Shown: positions 24,362-33,420, numbered from the stretch's first letter. The stretch: 41,576 bases of DNA from an uncultured Erysipelotrichaceae bacterium (GCA_902782915.1 CACZOV010000038.1:1-41576); one strand, 5' to 3'. Numbers and translations: made by a program. The notes: a model not told the origin generated them from the letters alone.

Positions 24362-24769
24362 ATGTTTTATAGTGTTTTAAGAATTATCAGATTAATTATA
24401 TTAATAGGTTTATTATTATATCAATTAATTAGATATATGAAAATTATTTATCTTTTTAAAAATGGAATTGTTGTAAAAGGATATATTAAAGACTCAAAAA
24501 TAAGAAGAATATATCGTGTAAACAGAGTACATGACTATTATACACATGCAACTTATGAGTATGAATATAATGGTATAAAATATGTTGCTAAAGATAAAAT
24601 GATTGGTACTATAAAAATGGATATTGGAGGAGTAGTTGATATTTATATTAATCCAAATAAATCAAATGAGTGTTTAACACCTCTTGAATATAAAAATAGA
24701 AATTTTTATTTAATTGTAGCAATTATTTTACTTATGATTGTTATTGCAATACTACTTTATTATATTTAA
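24362..24769 (+). CDS. DUF3592-like membrane protein
   Basis: A 135-residue protein with an N-terminal membrane span (about 5-22), a middle domain of beta character (GIVVKGYIKDSKIRRIY, then YEYNGIKYVAKDKM and VDIYINPNKSNE) and a C-terminal span (about 112-134). This two-span arrangement with VDIYINPNK resembles DUF3592 proteins of unknown role. It starts two bases after the RelA/SpoT stop with no separate strong Shine-Dalgarno, so it is probably made by translational coupling. Confidence 0.7.
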   Translation: MFYSVLRIIRLIILIGLLLYQLIRYMKIIYLFKNGIVVKGYIKDSKIRRIYRVNRVHDYYTHATYEYEYNGIKYVAKDKMIGTIKMDIGGVVDIYINPNKSNECLTPLEYKNRNFYLIVAIILLMIVIAILLYYI

Positions 24770-24910
24770 AAAATATATATTTACAAATTTATTTATAAAT
24801 GCTAAAATACTTGACATAAAAGTTGAATTTGGTCTTTTATAGATTATTATTTTAAAATATTATACTTTGATAATTAAGTAAAAGGAATAAAAAATGAATA
24901 GGAGAAAATT

Positions 24911-26578
24911 ATGGATAATAAATTAAAAGAGTTAGCAGATTTAATGTTTCCGAATGTTACAAAGACAATCGAAGATTATGAGATGATGTATCCAAAAAGG
25001 AATTTAAAGGAGGGGGCAAGAGTTACTAGGTTTGCACCAAGTCCTACTGGATTTGTTCATATGGGAAGTTTACTATCTGCTTTTGAAGATTATAAAGCAG
25101 CTCGTGATACTGATGGTGTATTTTATTTAAGAATTGAAGATACTGATCAAAAAAGAAGTGTTGAAAATGGAATTACTGGAATACTTTCGGATTTAAAAAA
25201 CTTTGATATTATTCCAGATGAAGGAATGATAGATGAAGAACATGAAGTAGGAGAATACGGACCTTATATTCAAAGTGAAAGACGAGAAATATATCATACA
25301 TTTGCAAAAGATTTAGTATTAAGAGGACTTGCATATCCTTGCTTTTGTACTCAAGAAGAATTAGATGAAACAAGAGAAATTCAAGAACTTAATAAAGAGC
25401 GAATTGGATATTATGGATCATTTGCAAAGTGTCGTAGTTTAACAATAGATGAAGCAATCGAAAAAATAAAAAAGGGAGATGAGTTTGTTGTTCGTTTAAA
25501 ATCACCTGGCGACTTTAATAAAAAAATTACTTTACATGATGAAGCAAGAGGTGATATTGAATTTCCTGAAAACGATTTAGATATAGTTCTTATTAAATCA
25601 ACTGATAAACTTCCAACTTATCATTTTGCTCATTTAGTAGATGATCATTTAATGCATACAACTCATGTAATGCGTGGAGAAGAATGGATTGCATCATTTC
25701 CAATTCATGCACAGTTATTTGAAATATTTAATTTTACTAAACCTCATTATGTTCATCTTGGAGTTGTTATGAAAATTGATGAGGAGGGTACAAGAAGAAA
25801 ACTTTCTAAAAGAAAAGATAAAGAAGCAAGTGTTGAATTTTATCATAAAGAAGGAATTCCTAAAGAGGCTGTTAAACTTTATTTAATGACAATTGCAAAT
25901 TCAAACTTTGAAGAGTGGTTAAATAATAATCCTGATGAAGATTTAAGTAAATTCAAATTTGATTTTAAGAAAATAAGTGCAAGTGGAACGTTATTTGATG
26001 TTGAAAAATTATTTAATATATCTAAAAATTATATGAGTAAATTAAGTGCTTCTGAAATTTATAATAATTTACTTATCTGGACAGAAGAGTTTGATCAAGA
26101 GTTTAATGATGTATTAAAAAAACATAAAGAATATGCTATTAATGTCTTTAATATTGAACGAGGTGGTATAAAACCTAGAAAAGATTATAAGAGTTATTCA
26201 AGTATTCGTAGTTTTGTTTTCTATATGTTTGATGAATTATTTGAAAATCCTAACTATTCTTGGAATAAAATAACTGATAAAGAAGAAATAGCAAACATTT
26301 TAAATACATATCTTAATTCTTATCTAAATTTAAGTGATAAAGATTTATGGTTTTCTAAGATTAAAGAAATGTGTGATAAACTTGGATATGCATCTAATAT
26401 GAAAGATTATAAGAAAAATCCAGAGGACTATAAAGGATCAGTTGCTGATGTATCAGGAGTTTTAAGAATTGCTCTTACAAGTTGTGGTAATACACCTGAT
26501 TTGTTTGAAATAATGAATTTATTTGGAGAAAATAGAATAAAAGAGAGATTTATGAAATGTTTAAATAGCATGAAATAA
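24911..26578 (+). CDS. gltX: Glutamyl-tRNA synthetase, probably non-discriminating
   Basis: This class I synthetase has 555 residues, longer than the usual roughly 480. The nucleotide motif is APSPTGFVHMGS (HIGH motif as HMGS at 50-53), then FYLRIEDTDQKRS, YPCFCTQEELDE, HVMRGEEW and KLSKRKD in place of KMSKS (about 297-303). The extra length is in the N-terminal leader and the anticodon-binding half. Together with GatCAB in the window and no GlnRS seen, it probably charges both tRNA-Glu and tRNA-Gln with glutamate. AGGAG precedes the ATG. A TTGACA at 24811 with a weak -10 (TTTTAT, 24835) may be the promoter. Confidence 0.93.
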   Translation: MDNKLKELADLMFPNVTKTIEDYEMMYPKRNLKEGARVTRFAPSPTGFVHMGSLLSAFEDYKAARDTDGVFYLRIEDTDQKRSVENGITGILSDLKNFDIIPDEGMIDEEHEVGEYGPYIQSERREIYHTFAKDLVLRGLAYPCFCTQEELDETREIQELNKERIGYYGSFAKCRSLTIDEAIEKIKKGDEFVVRLKSPGDFNKKITLHDEARGDIEFPENDLDIVLIKSTDKLPTYHFAHLVDDHLMHTTHVMRGEEWIASFPIHAQLFEIFNFTKPHYVHLGVVMKIDEEGTRRKLSKRKDKEASVEFYHKEGIPKEAVKLYLMTIANSNFEEWLNNNPDEDLSKFKFDFKKISASGTLFDVEKLFNISKNYMSKLSASEIYNNLLIWTEEFDQEFNDVLKKHKEYAINVFNIERGGIKPRKDYKSYSSIRSFVFYMFDELFENPNYSWNKITDKEEIANILNTYLNSYLNLSDKDLWFSKIKEMCDKLGYASNMKDYKKNPEDYKGSVADVSGVLRIALTSCGNTPDLFEIMNLFGENRIKERFMKCLNSMK

Positions 26579-26611
26579 ATCTTTTTTTTTACAAAAATTT
26601 CATAAAATATT

Positions 26612-26638
26612 TTAGCACTTAATGTTGACAAGTGCTAA
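26612..26638 (+). promoter_or_regulatory. CIRCE operator (HrcA binding site)
   Basis: TTAGCACTT (26612-26620), nine bases and AAGTGCTAA (26630-26638) match the conserved CIRCE dyad TTAGCACTC-N9-GAGTGCTAA, with one symmetric change in each arm. It overlaps the -35 box of the htpG promoter, so HrcA binding would block transcription. Confidence 0.93.
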
Positions 26639-26653
26639 AATTGGTGCTATGAT
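26625..26653 (+). promoter_or_regulatory. Promoter of the htpG-hsp20 operon
   Basis: TTGACA (26625-26630), 17 bases, TATGAT (26648-26653). The -35 lies in the CIRCE spacer. Confidence 0.88.
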
Positions 26654-26677
26654 GGATCTGTAAATGAGGAGGAAAAC

Positions 26678-28558
26678 ATGAAGAAAAAAGAATTTAAGGC
26701 AGAATCGAAGAAATTATTAAATATGATGATTCATTCGATTTATACAAATAAGGAAATATTTTTAAGAGAATTAATTTCTAATAGTAGTGATGCAATTGAT
26801 AAGTTATATTATTTATCTCTTACAAATGGAGATTTGAAAGTAAATAAGAATGACTTAGAAATAAGAATTGAACTTGATAAGGAAAATCGTACTATAAAAA
26901 TAATTGATAATGGTATAGGTATGACTCAAGAAGAGTTAGAAAGTAATTTAGGTACGATTGCCAGAAGTGGCTCAGAATTATTTAAAGAAGAAAATTCTGA
27001 TTCTAAAAATTTGGAAATTATAGGACAATTTGGAGTTGGTTTTTATTCTAGTTTTATGGTTTCTAAAGAAGTTCATGTACTAAGTCGAAGTGTAAATAGT
27101 GATAAAGCATATCTATGGAAGAGTAATGGAGAAGATGGATATACAATAGAAGAAAGTAAGAAAGATTCTTTTGGAACAGAAATTACTTTATATTTAAAAG
27201 ATAATAAAGATGATGAGACATATGATGAATTCTTAGAACCTTATACAATTGAAAGAATTGTTAAGAAGTATTCTGATTATATTAAATATCCAATTAGAAT
27301 GGATAAAGAAATAGAAAAAGAAGATAAAAAAACAAAGAAAAAAGAAAAATTTGTTGAAACTGAAACTCTTAATAGCATGATTCCAATTTGGAAAAAGAAT
27401 CAAAAAGATGTAAAAGAAGAAGAATATCATGATTTTTATGTTGATAAATTCTATGATTATGAGCATCCTTTAAAAGTTATTACAAGTAAAGTTGAAGGTT
27501 TAACAAGTTATAATGCTTTATTATTTATTCCAAGTCATGCACCATATAATTACTATACTAAAGAATATGAAAAAGGCTTGATGTTATATTCTAAGGGTGT
27601 AATGATTATGGATAAATGTGCAGATTTATTACCAGATTATTTCAGTTTTGTTAAAGGAATTGTTGATAGTGAGGATATTTCTCTTAATATTTCAAGAGAG
27701 ACAATGCAAGAAGATAGACAAATTAAATTAATTGCAAAAAGTCTTGAAACAAAGATTAAACGTGAACTTGAAGATATGTTAAAAAATGATAGAGATTCAT
27801 ATGAAAAATTTTATGAAGCTTTTGGTGAACAATTAAAATATGGAATTTATTCAAGTTTTGGAATGAATAAAGAAATGCTTCAAGATTTATTGTTATTCTA
27901 TTCTTCAAGTGAAGAGAAATTAGTAACACTTGATGAATATGTTAAAAGAATGGGTGATAATAAAGTTATTTATTATGCATCAGGTGAAACAATTGATAAA
28001 ATAAAACTTCTTCCATCAGTTGAAGAAGCCTTAGCAAAGGGATGCGAAGTATTATTCTTTACAAATTATTTAGATGAATTTGTTATTAAAACAATAGGTT
28101 CTTATAAAGAAAAGAATTTTATGAATGTTCAGAATAGTAATTTTGATTTATCTACTGATACTGAAAAAGAAGAATTAAAGAAACAAAATGAAGAAGCACA
28201 TGACTTATTTAATTCTATGAAAGAAATACTTGGGGATAGTGTTAAAGAAATCCGTTTTACTAATAAATTAAAAAATCATCCTGTATGTTTAATTACAGAA
28301 GGAGAAGTATCTCTTGAAATGGAAAAAGTTTTAAATGCTATGCCAAATGGAGAGAATGTTCAAGCAAGTAAGATTTTAGAAATTAATCTAAATCATCCAA
28401 TATGTAATAAATTAAAAGAATTATATGAAGAAAAAAATATTGATGAAATAAAAAAATATACAAAAGTTTTATATGGTGCATCTAGACTTATTGAAGGACT
28501 TAGTGTTGATAATCCAACAGAGATAACTAATTTAATATGTGATATTATGAGTAAATAA
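26678..28558 (+). CDS. htpG: Heat-shock chaperone HtpG (Hsp90 family)
   Basis: This ATP-dependent dimeric cytosolic chaperone has 626 residues, full length. The GHKL nucleotide pocket is seen in LISNSSDAIDKLYY, DNGIGMTQEEL and GQFGVGFYSSFMV; the middle domain has the catalytic-arginine region LNISRETMQ; and a helical C-terminal dimerisation part ends at DIMSK. A lysine/glutamate-rich stretch (about 205-225) precedes the middle domain. GAGGAGG is upstream. In B. subtilis htpG is not under HrcA, so CIRCE control here is a difference in wiring. hsp20 follows 37 bases later. Confidence 0.96.
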   Translation: MKKKEFKAESKKLLNMMIHSIYTNKEIFLRELISNSSDAIDKLYYLSLTNGDLKVNKNDLEIRIELDKENRTIKIIDNGIGMTQEELESNLGTIARSGSELFKEENSDSKNLEIIGQFGVGFYSSFMVSKEVHVLSRSVNSDKAYLWKSNGEDGYTIEESKKDSFGTEITLYLKDNKDDETYDEFLEPYTIERIVKKYSDYIKYPIRMDKEIEKEDKKTKKKEKFVETETLNSMIPIWKKNQKDVKEEEYHDFYVDKFYDYEHPLKVITSKVEGLTSYNALLFIPSHAPYNYYTKEYEKGLMLYSKGVMIMDKCADLLPDYFSFVKGIVDSEDISLNISRETMQEDRQIKLIAKSLETKIKRELEDMLKNDRDSYEKFYEAFGEQLKYGIYSSFGMNKEMLQDLLLFYSSSEEKLVTLDEYVKRMGDNKVIYYASGETIDKIKLLPSVEEALAKGCEVLFFTNYLDEFVIKTIGSYKEKNFMNVQNSNFDLSTDTEKEELKKQNEEAHDLFNSMKEILGDSVKEIRFTNKLKNHPVCLITEGEVSLEMEKVLNAMPNGENVQASKILEINLNHPICNKLKELYEEKNIDEIKKYTKVLYGASRLIEGLSVDNPTEITNLICDIMSK

Positions 28559-28595
28559 TAGATTTTAGGTAATAATATAAAAGGAGAGTGATAAT

Positions 28596-28961
28596 ATGTT
28601 ACCAAAATTATTTTATGATAGTATGTTAGATGATGTAAACTTTAAGGGAATGGAAAGTGATATTTATTTAAAAGATGGAGTATATCATGCTGATATAGAT
28701 ATTCCTGGTTTTGAAAAGCAAGATATTCATATTGAATTCCATAAAGGAACCATTACAATAAAAGCTGAAAAAGAAGAGAAGAAAGATGCTGATGATAAAA
28801 AGTATATTCGTCATGAAAGAAGATATAATAAGTTAGAAAGAAGTTTTTATTTTTCTGATATTGATGAAGAAAATATTAAAGCAGAGTATAATAATGGAAC
28901 TCTACATTTAACTATTCCTCAAAAAGCTGAGGTATCTAAAAAACAAATTAATATAGAATAG
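28596..28961 (+). CDS. Small heat-shock protein Hsp20 (alpha-crystallin domain)
   Basis: This 121-residue protein is an ATP-independent holdase, shorter than the usual 140-150 because the N-terminal arm is brief. The alpha-crystallin domain runs from YHADIDIPGFEKQDIHI to NGTLHLTIPQKAE, including the consensus ending G-T-L-x-L-T-I-P. The C-terminal tail is KKQINIE, where the usual I-x-I/V anchor appears as INI. AAGGAGAGTG precedes the ATG. It is second in the CIRCE operon and a terminator follows at once. Confidence 0.93.
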   Translation: MLPKLFYDSMLDDVNFKGMESDIYLKDGVYHADIDIPGFEKQDIHIEFHKGTITIKAEKEEKKDADDKKYIRHERRYNKLERSFYFSDIDEENIKAEYNNGTLHLTIPQKAEVSKKQINIE

Positions 28962-28979
28962 GACTTTTAGTCCTTTTTC
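28960..28979 (+). terminator. Terminator of htpG-hsp20
   Basis: AGGACT-TTT-AGTCCT followed by TTTTT, touching the hsp20 stop. Confidence 0.8.
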
Positions 28980-29059
28980 TTTTTCTATAAATAATAGAAG
29001 AAGTATAGTTTTTTTTTTTTAAATATTTGATATACTATTGATATAAAAGGTGATTAACT

Positions 29060-29215
29060 ATGATAGATGATAATATTAAAATTGATAAACAAAAACTTCC
29101 AAAGTTATTACAAGAAAGTATTGAAAAATTAGAAGAATATAATAAAATTATGGAATATAGATATAATAATATTTTATTTCCAACTTATAAGAAATTAATT
29201 GATGAAAACAAATAA
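29060..29215 (+). CDS. Small 51-residue helical protein
   Basis: A short ORF beginning MIDDNIKIDKQKLPKLL and ending YKKLIDENK. It has AAAGGTGAT at good spacing and a -10 TATACT (29031-29036) upstream, and is followed by a separate terminator at 29293. It is predicted to be one or two amphipathic helices (QESIEKLEEYNKIMEYRY). No family is recognised. Gene-like codon use, the ribosome site and independent flanking signals make it more than chance. Confidence 0.6.
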   Translation: MIDDNIKIDKQKLPKLLQESIEKLEEYNKIMEYRYNNILFPTYKKLIDENK

Positions 29216-29292
29216 TTTAAAAAGTATTAAATTAGATAAATTTTAAATTAATACTAAATAGTTAATATTTTAAAAGAATTTAATAAATAAGG

Positions 29293-29321
29293 GTTATTGT
29301 AGGAAACTATAATAACTTTTT
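29293..29321 (+). terminator. Terminator after the 51-residue gene
   Basis: GTTATTGTAG-GAAA-CTATAATAAC (one G-U pair) with a stable GAAA loop, then TTTTT. Confidence 0.75.
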
Positions 29322-29331
29322 AAATTTTTAT

Positions 29332-29360
29332 TTGTATTTAAATAAACATTATTGTATAAT
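29332..29360 (+). promoter_or_regulatory. Promoter of gatCAB
   Basis: -35 TTGTAT (29332-29337), 17 bases, -10 TATAAT (29355-29360), 22 bases before gatC. Confidence 0.75.
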
Positions 29361-29381
29361 ACATATAGATTTGGAGGAATT

Positions 29382-29678
29382 ATGGATAAATTAGCAAAAG
29401 AAAGCGTTTTACATGTACTAAATTTAGCAAGACTTGAAGCAAGTGATGAAGAAATAGAAAAATATCAAATAGAATTAAAAAAAATGCTTGATGAAATTGA
29501 TAAAATAAAAGAGTTAAATGATTTTGATGAAGATATTTTAATAGCACCTTGGAGTAATAATAGTGTTTTAAGAGAAAATGATACTTTAAATATTTCATCA
29601 TCTGATATTTTAAAAAATGTTCCTAATAAAAAAGGAAGTTTTGTTGAAGTAGATGTGGAGGTTTTAAAAGATGAGTAA
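29382..29678 (+). CDS. gatC: Asp/Glu-tRNA amidotransferase subunit C
   Basis: GatC is the small belt-like subunit that holds GatA and GatB together. It has 98 residues. VLHVLNLARLEASDEEIEKY and IKELNDFDEDILIAPW match the family start and middle, and a short hydrophobic tail ends in VEVLKDE. GGAGG fixes the ATG at 29382; the longer frame begins in the promoter. It overlaps gatA by 8 bases (ATGAGTAA). Confidence 0.93.
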   Translation: MDKLAKESVLHVLNLARLEASDEEIEKYQIELKKMLDEIDKIKELNDFDEDILIAPWSNNSVLRENDTLNISSSDILKNVPNKKGSFVEVDVEVLKDE

Positions 29679-31107
29679 ATATTTAGATTTAAGTATTCAA
29701 GAAATTCATGAATTATTATTAAGTAAAAAAATTAAAGTTATTGATTTAGTTGAAGAAGTAGGCGAAAGATATAATAATAATAGTCTAAATGCTTTTATAA
29801 CGTTTGATATAGATTATGCAAGACGCGAGGCTTTAGAACTTGAAAAAATAGAAGTAGAAAAAGATAATTTATTATTTGGTATTCCTATTGCTATTAAAGA
29901 TAATATTATGGTTCAAGATTTAAAGTGTACTTGTGGATCACATATTTTAGAAAATTTTGTTAGTGTATATGATGCAAGTGTTGTAAAACTTATTAAAGAA
30001 AACAAAATGGTAATTGTTGGAAAAACAAACATGGATGAATTTGCAATGGGATCAACTTCAGAAACAAGTTATTTTGCTGCTCCAATCAATCCATGGAATA
30101 AAGATAAAGTTCCAGGAGGATCAAGTGGAGGATCTGCAGTTGCTATTTCAGGTGGAATTGTACCACTTTCTTTAGGATCAGATACAGGAGGATCAATTAG
30201 ACAACCTGCAAGTTTTAATTCAATTGTTGGAATGAAGCCAACTTATGGAAGAGTATCGCGTTTTGGTCTTGTAGCTTTTGCATCAAGTTTGGATCAAATT
30301 GGTCCTATGACAAGAAATGTTTATGAAAATGCAATCCTTTTAAATGCCATTAGTAAAAAAGATGATAAAGACTTAACTAGTTTTGAAACAAATGAAGATT
30401 TTACTAGATTAATTGGTAAAGATGTTAAGTCCCTTAAAATTGCCATTCCGAATTATTTTGTATCAGACATTGTTTCTAAAGAAGTTTTAGAAGTTTTTAA
30501 TAAAACGGTTGAAATATTAAAAGAAAGTGGTTGTGATATTCATTATATTGATATAAAACATATTGATAAAGCAGTTGTTCTTTATCAAATAATTGCTATG
30601 GGTGAAGCAAGTAGTAATTTAGCAAGATTTGATGGAATAAGATATGGACTTTCTTTAAAAGAAGATACATTAGAAGATTTATACAAAAAAACCAGATCTT
30701 TAGGTTTTGGAAGAGAAGTAAAAAGAAGAATTATGGTTGGATCATATATTTTAAGTGGAGAAAATGCTAAAGTATATTATAATAAAGCTTTACAATTAAG
30801 AGATGATTTAAAGAAAAGTTTTGAAGATATTTTTAAAGAATATGATCTTATTCTTGGACCAACTAGTAGCCGAGTTGCATACGATCTAAATAGTAATAAT
30901 GATGATCCTTTAAGAAGTTTTATGGATGATGTACTTGTAATGCATGCTAATATGGGAGGATTTCCTAGTATGAGTATGCCTATGGGATTTATTGATAATC
31001 TTCCAATTGGTCTTCAAATAATGGGTAATAGATATGATGAATCAAAAATATATATGCTAGGATCATATCTTGAAAAAAAATTAAATTTGGGAGGAAAAAA
31101 TGAGTGA
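29671..31107 (+). CDS. gatA: Asp/Glu-tRNA amidotransferase subunit A
   Basis: GatA is the glutaminase that frees ammonia used to convert Glu-tRNA(Gln), and perhaps Asp-tRNA(Asn), to the amide. It has 478 residues. The amidase-signature catalytic triad is visible: Lys76 (AIKDNI), cis-Ser151 (GGSSGGSA) and Ser175 (SDTGGSIRQPA). MKPTYGRVSRFGLVAFASSLDQIG and LGPTSS are also family-typical. It overlaps both gatC and gatB by 8 bases, giving tight translational coupling. Its TGA stop supports the standard genetic code. Confidence 0.96.
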   Translation: MSKYLDLSIQEIHELLLSKKIKVIDLVEEVGERYNNNSLNAFITFDIDYARREALELEKIEVEKDNLLFGIPIAIKDNIMVQDLKCTCGSHILENFVSVYDASVVKLIKENKMVIVGKTNMDEFAMGSTSETSYFAAPINPWNKDKVPGGSSGGSAVAISGGIVPLSLGSDTGGSIRQPASFNSIVGMKPTYGRVSRFGLVAFASSLDQIGPMTRNVYENAILLNAISKKDDKDLTSFETNEDFTRLIGKDVKSLKIAIPNYFVSDIVSKEVLEVFNKTVEILKESGCDIHYIDIKHIDKAVVLYQIIAMGEASSNLARFDGIRYGLSLKEDTLEDLYKKTRSLGFGREVKRRIMVGSYILSGENAKVYYNKALQLRDDLKKSFEDIFKEYDLILGPTSSRVAYDLNSNNDDPLRSFMDDVLVMHANMGGFPSMSMPMGFIDNLPIGLQIMGNRYDESKIYMLGSYLEKKLNLGGKNE

Positions 31108-32524
31108 TTATAAAAAAACAATTGGAATAGAAGTTCATGTTGAGTTAAAAAGCAAAGAAAAACTTTTTTCTCCATCTATAAATAACTATGGAAGTTTTGC
31201 AAATAGTAATGCTAATATTATTGATCTTGGATATCCTGGAGTACTTCCAACTTTAAATAAAGAAGCAATTGATTTAGCTATAAAAGCATGTCATGTTTTA
31301 AATTGTAAAATTAGAAAACAAATGCATTTTGATCGAAAAAATTATTTTTATCCAGATAATCCTAAAAATTTTCAAATTACCCAGGAAAGAACTCCAATTG
31401 GATATGATGGATATGTAGAAATAGATGATAATGGAGTTAAGAAAAAAATAGAAATACTAGAAGCTCATATAGAAGAAGATACAGCTAAAAGTATCCACTC
31501 TAAAAATAGTACATTATTAGATTTTAATAGGGCAGGTGTTCCTCTTATTGAAATAGTTACTAAGCCATGTATTACATCATCAAAAGAAGCGGTTTTATAT
31601 CTTTTAAAACTAAGAGAACTTTTATTGTATGCAGGGGTATCCGATTGTAAAATGGAAGAAGGTTCTATGAGGTGTGATGCCAATATTTCAATTAGTAAAA
31701 CTTCAGAACTTGGAACTAAAATAGAAATCAAAAATATTGGTTCAATAACAAATGTTGGTCTTGCAATTGATCAAGATAGCCTTCGTCAAGAAGAATTATT
31801 AAATCAAGGAATCAAATTAAAAGAAGAAACTAGAAGATATGATGCTAAAGAAAATAAAACTATTTTGATGAGAGTTAAGGAAACAGGAAATGATTATAGA
31901 TATTTTCCTGAACCAGATATTCCTTATTTTACTTTGACAGATGAATATATAAATCAAGTAATTTCAACAATTCCTGTAAATGCAAATATAAGACGAGAAA
32001 AGTATTTAAATGCAGGAATTAGTCCTATAAATGTTGATAAATTAATTGCTAATAAAGAATTAAGTGATTATTTAGAAAGTGTTGGAAAAATAAATTTAAA
32101 AACAGCATCAAATTTATTACTTGGAGATATAAGTGCTTATCTTAATAAAAATGATATTTCTATTTTTAAAACAAAACTAATTTCTTCTAAAATGAAAGAA
32201 GTAGTAGAATTACTTGATAATGGTACTATAAGTAATAAGAATTTTAAAGAAATAGTAAATGATTTAATGGAGAAGGATTCTTCAATTTCTGATATTTTAA
32301 AAAATAATGGTATTCAAAATGTTACAGATAATTCTTTAGTACTTGATCTTATTCAAAAGGTACTTGATAATAATATAAATGCAGTTCAAGATTACTTAAA
32401 TGGTAACAGTCGATCATTAAAATTTTTAATGGGAGAACTTATGAAAGAAAGTCGTGGATCGGTTAATCCAAGTCTTGCTAATAACTTACTTGTTGATTCT
32501 TTAGAAAAAAGAAAAAATAGCTAA
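31100..32524 (+). CDS. gatB: Asp/Glu-tRNA amidotransferase subunit B
   Basis: GatB binds the mischarged tRNA and carries out the ATP-dependent amidation. It has 474 residues. IGIEVHVELKSKEKLFSP, LGYPGVLPTLN, FDRKNYFYPDNPKNFQITQ, RAGVPLIEIVTKP, SMRCDANISI and YFPEPDIPYF are hallmarks of the family, and the C-terminal YqeY-like tRNA-binding part ends at LEKRKNS. Its Shine-Dalgarno (GGGAGG) lies inside gatA. Confidence 0.96.
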   Translation: MSDYKKTIGIEVHVELKSKEKLFSPSINNYGSFANSNANIIDLGYPGVLPTLNKEAIDLAIKACHVLNCKIRKQMHFDRKNYFYPDNPKNFQITQERTPIGYDGYVEIDDNGVKKKIEILEAHIEEDTAKSIHSKNSTLLDFNRAGVPLIEIVTKPCITSSKEAVLYLLKLRELLLYAGVSDCKMEEGSMRCDANISISKTSELGTKIEIKNIGSITNVGLAIDQDSLRQEELLNQGIKLKEETRRYDAKENKTILMRVKETGNDYRYFPEPDIPYFTLTDEYINQVISTIPVNANIRREKYLNAGISPINVDKLIANKELSDYLESVGKINLKTASNLLLGDISAYLNKNDISIFKTKLISSKMKEVVELLDNGTISNKNFKEIVNDLMEKDSSISDILKNNGIQNVTDNSLVLDLIQKVLDNNINAVQDYLNGNSRSLKFLMGELMKESRGSVNPSLANNLLVDSLEKRKNS

Positions 32525-32554
32525 TAAAAATATATAAAATATCTCAAAAAAGAC

Positions 32555-32583
32555 TTGATTATTAATAACTTTTTGTATACAAT
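32555..32583 (+). promoter_or_regulatory. Promoter of the XRE regulator gene
   Basis: -35 TTGATT (32555-32560), 17 bases, -10 TACAAT (32578-32583). Confidence 0.6.
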
Positions 32584-32600
32584 TATTTTGGGTGGTAAAA

Positions 32601-32903
32601 ATGTCAAAAAAGAGAATTATGACTGAAAATTCAGAAGAATCTATGAAAAGAGAAGAAAAATTAGATAAGTTAGAAAGACAGTTTATAGAATCTTTAATTA
32701 AGTTAAGAAAGGATCGTCGTCTAACTCAACAAACAATGGCAGATGATGCAGGTGTTATTAGGGAAACTATTGCAAGAATTGAGAATTCTATTACATCTCC
32801 ACAAGTAAATACCCTTTTAAAAATAATTGAACCATTAGGTTATACAATTAAACTTACAAAAATTGATTCTAAAAAATTAGAGCAAATTAATAAAAAGGCC
32901 TAA
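32601..32903 (+). CDS. XRE-family helix-turn-helix regulator
   Basis: A 100-residue DNA-binding protein. A charged N-terminal helix (about 1-35) leads to one XRE domain: RRLTQQTMADDAGVIRETIARIE, then SPQVNTLLKIIEPLGYTI. The form resembles the antitoxin-like or small-regulator XRE proteins, but no toxin gene is adjacent on this strand. GGGTGGTAAAA precedes the ATG at 32601; the ORF extends 9 bases further without a site. Its end overlaps the convergent 32887-33420 gene by 17 bases. Confidence 0.85.
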   Translation: MSKKRIMTENSEESMKREEKLDKLERQFIESLIKLRKDRRLTQQTMADDAGVIRETIARIENSITSPQVNTLLKIIEPLGYTIKLTKIDSKKLEQINKKA

Positions 32904-33420
32904 ACCTTTTTATTTTTTTTAAATATTTAAATGGAATAGTAACTTTTAAATACTTACTATTTACCTCAAAGAAAAAGATAATGCCTTCTTTTGTAATAAT
33001 AAAATTATTATAATTATTTTTAATAGGTTTAGTTTTTTCTATTAACATTTCTTTATTATTAAAATAATTATTTTTAATTAAATATTTTTGACTTATTTTA
33101 GATAAATTAAAAAGTAATGATTTATTCATTTTTAAGGCATCATTAATTGTTATAAATTTATTATCTAATGTATTATAATTAAGTATTTCTATTTTATTAA
33201 TTATTTTTATTCCTAACTTTATTGTAATATAAAAGAAAATTGAAAGATAATTCTTATAAATTTCTTTTTTATAAGAAATAGTTAAAGAATAGTTTGTATT
33301 GTTATTAAATTTATTATTATAAAAGTCATGTAAATATTTTTTAATAATTTTATCTATTTCATAGTTTACTAAATTATATTTTGTATTTAAATAGTTAATA
33401 TTTAAATTAATATTGTTCAT
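32887..33420 (-). CDS. Uncharacterised protein with a DUF3298-like ending
   Basis: A 177-residue protein with no signal peptide, very rich in Asn, Lys, Ile and Tyr. The C-terminal part (NNFIITKEGIIFFFEVNS, then LKVTIPFKYLKK) recalls the DUF3298/RsiV extracellular domain, where a similar F-x-x-x-x-G-(I/L)-x-F-x-F...IPY pattern occurs; the earlier part resembles the same fold weakly. Lacking a membrane anchor it is not RsiV itself. GGAGG precedes the ATG. It may be transcribed with the lipoprotein gene upstream through incomplete termination. Confidence 0.55.
   Translation of the reverse strand: MNNINLNINYLNTKYNLVNYEIDKIIKKYLHDFYNNKFNNNTNYSLTISYKKEIYKNYLSIFFYITIKLGIKIINKIEILNYNTLDNKFITINDALKMNKSLLFNLSKISQKYLIKNNYFNNKEMLIEKTKPIKNNYNNFIITKEGIIFFFEVNSKYLKVTIPFKYLKKIKRFRPFY

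Noticed and set aside
27233..27466. Minus-strand ORF inside htpG, very rich in Phe and Ile
   Set aside because: Shadow of the lysine/glutamate-rich part of htpG read on the other strand.
29380..29601. Minus-strand ORF across gatC
   Set aside because: Shadow of gatC, no ribosome site.
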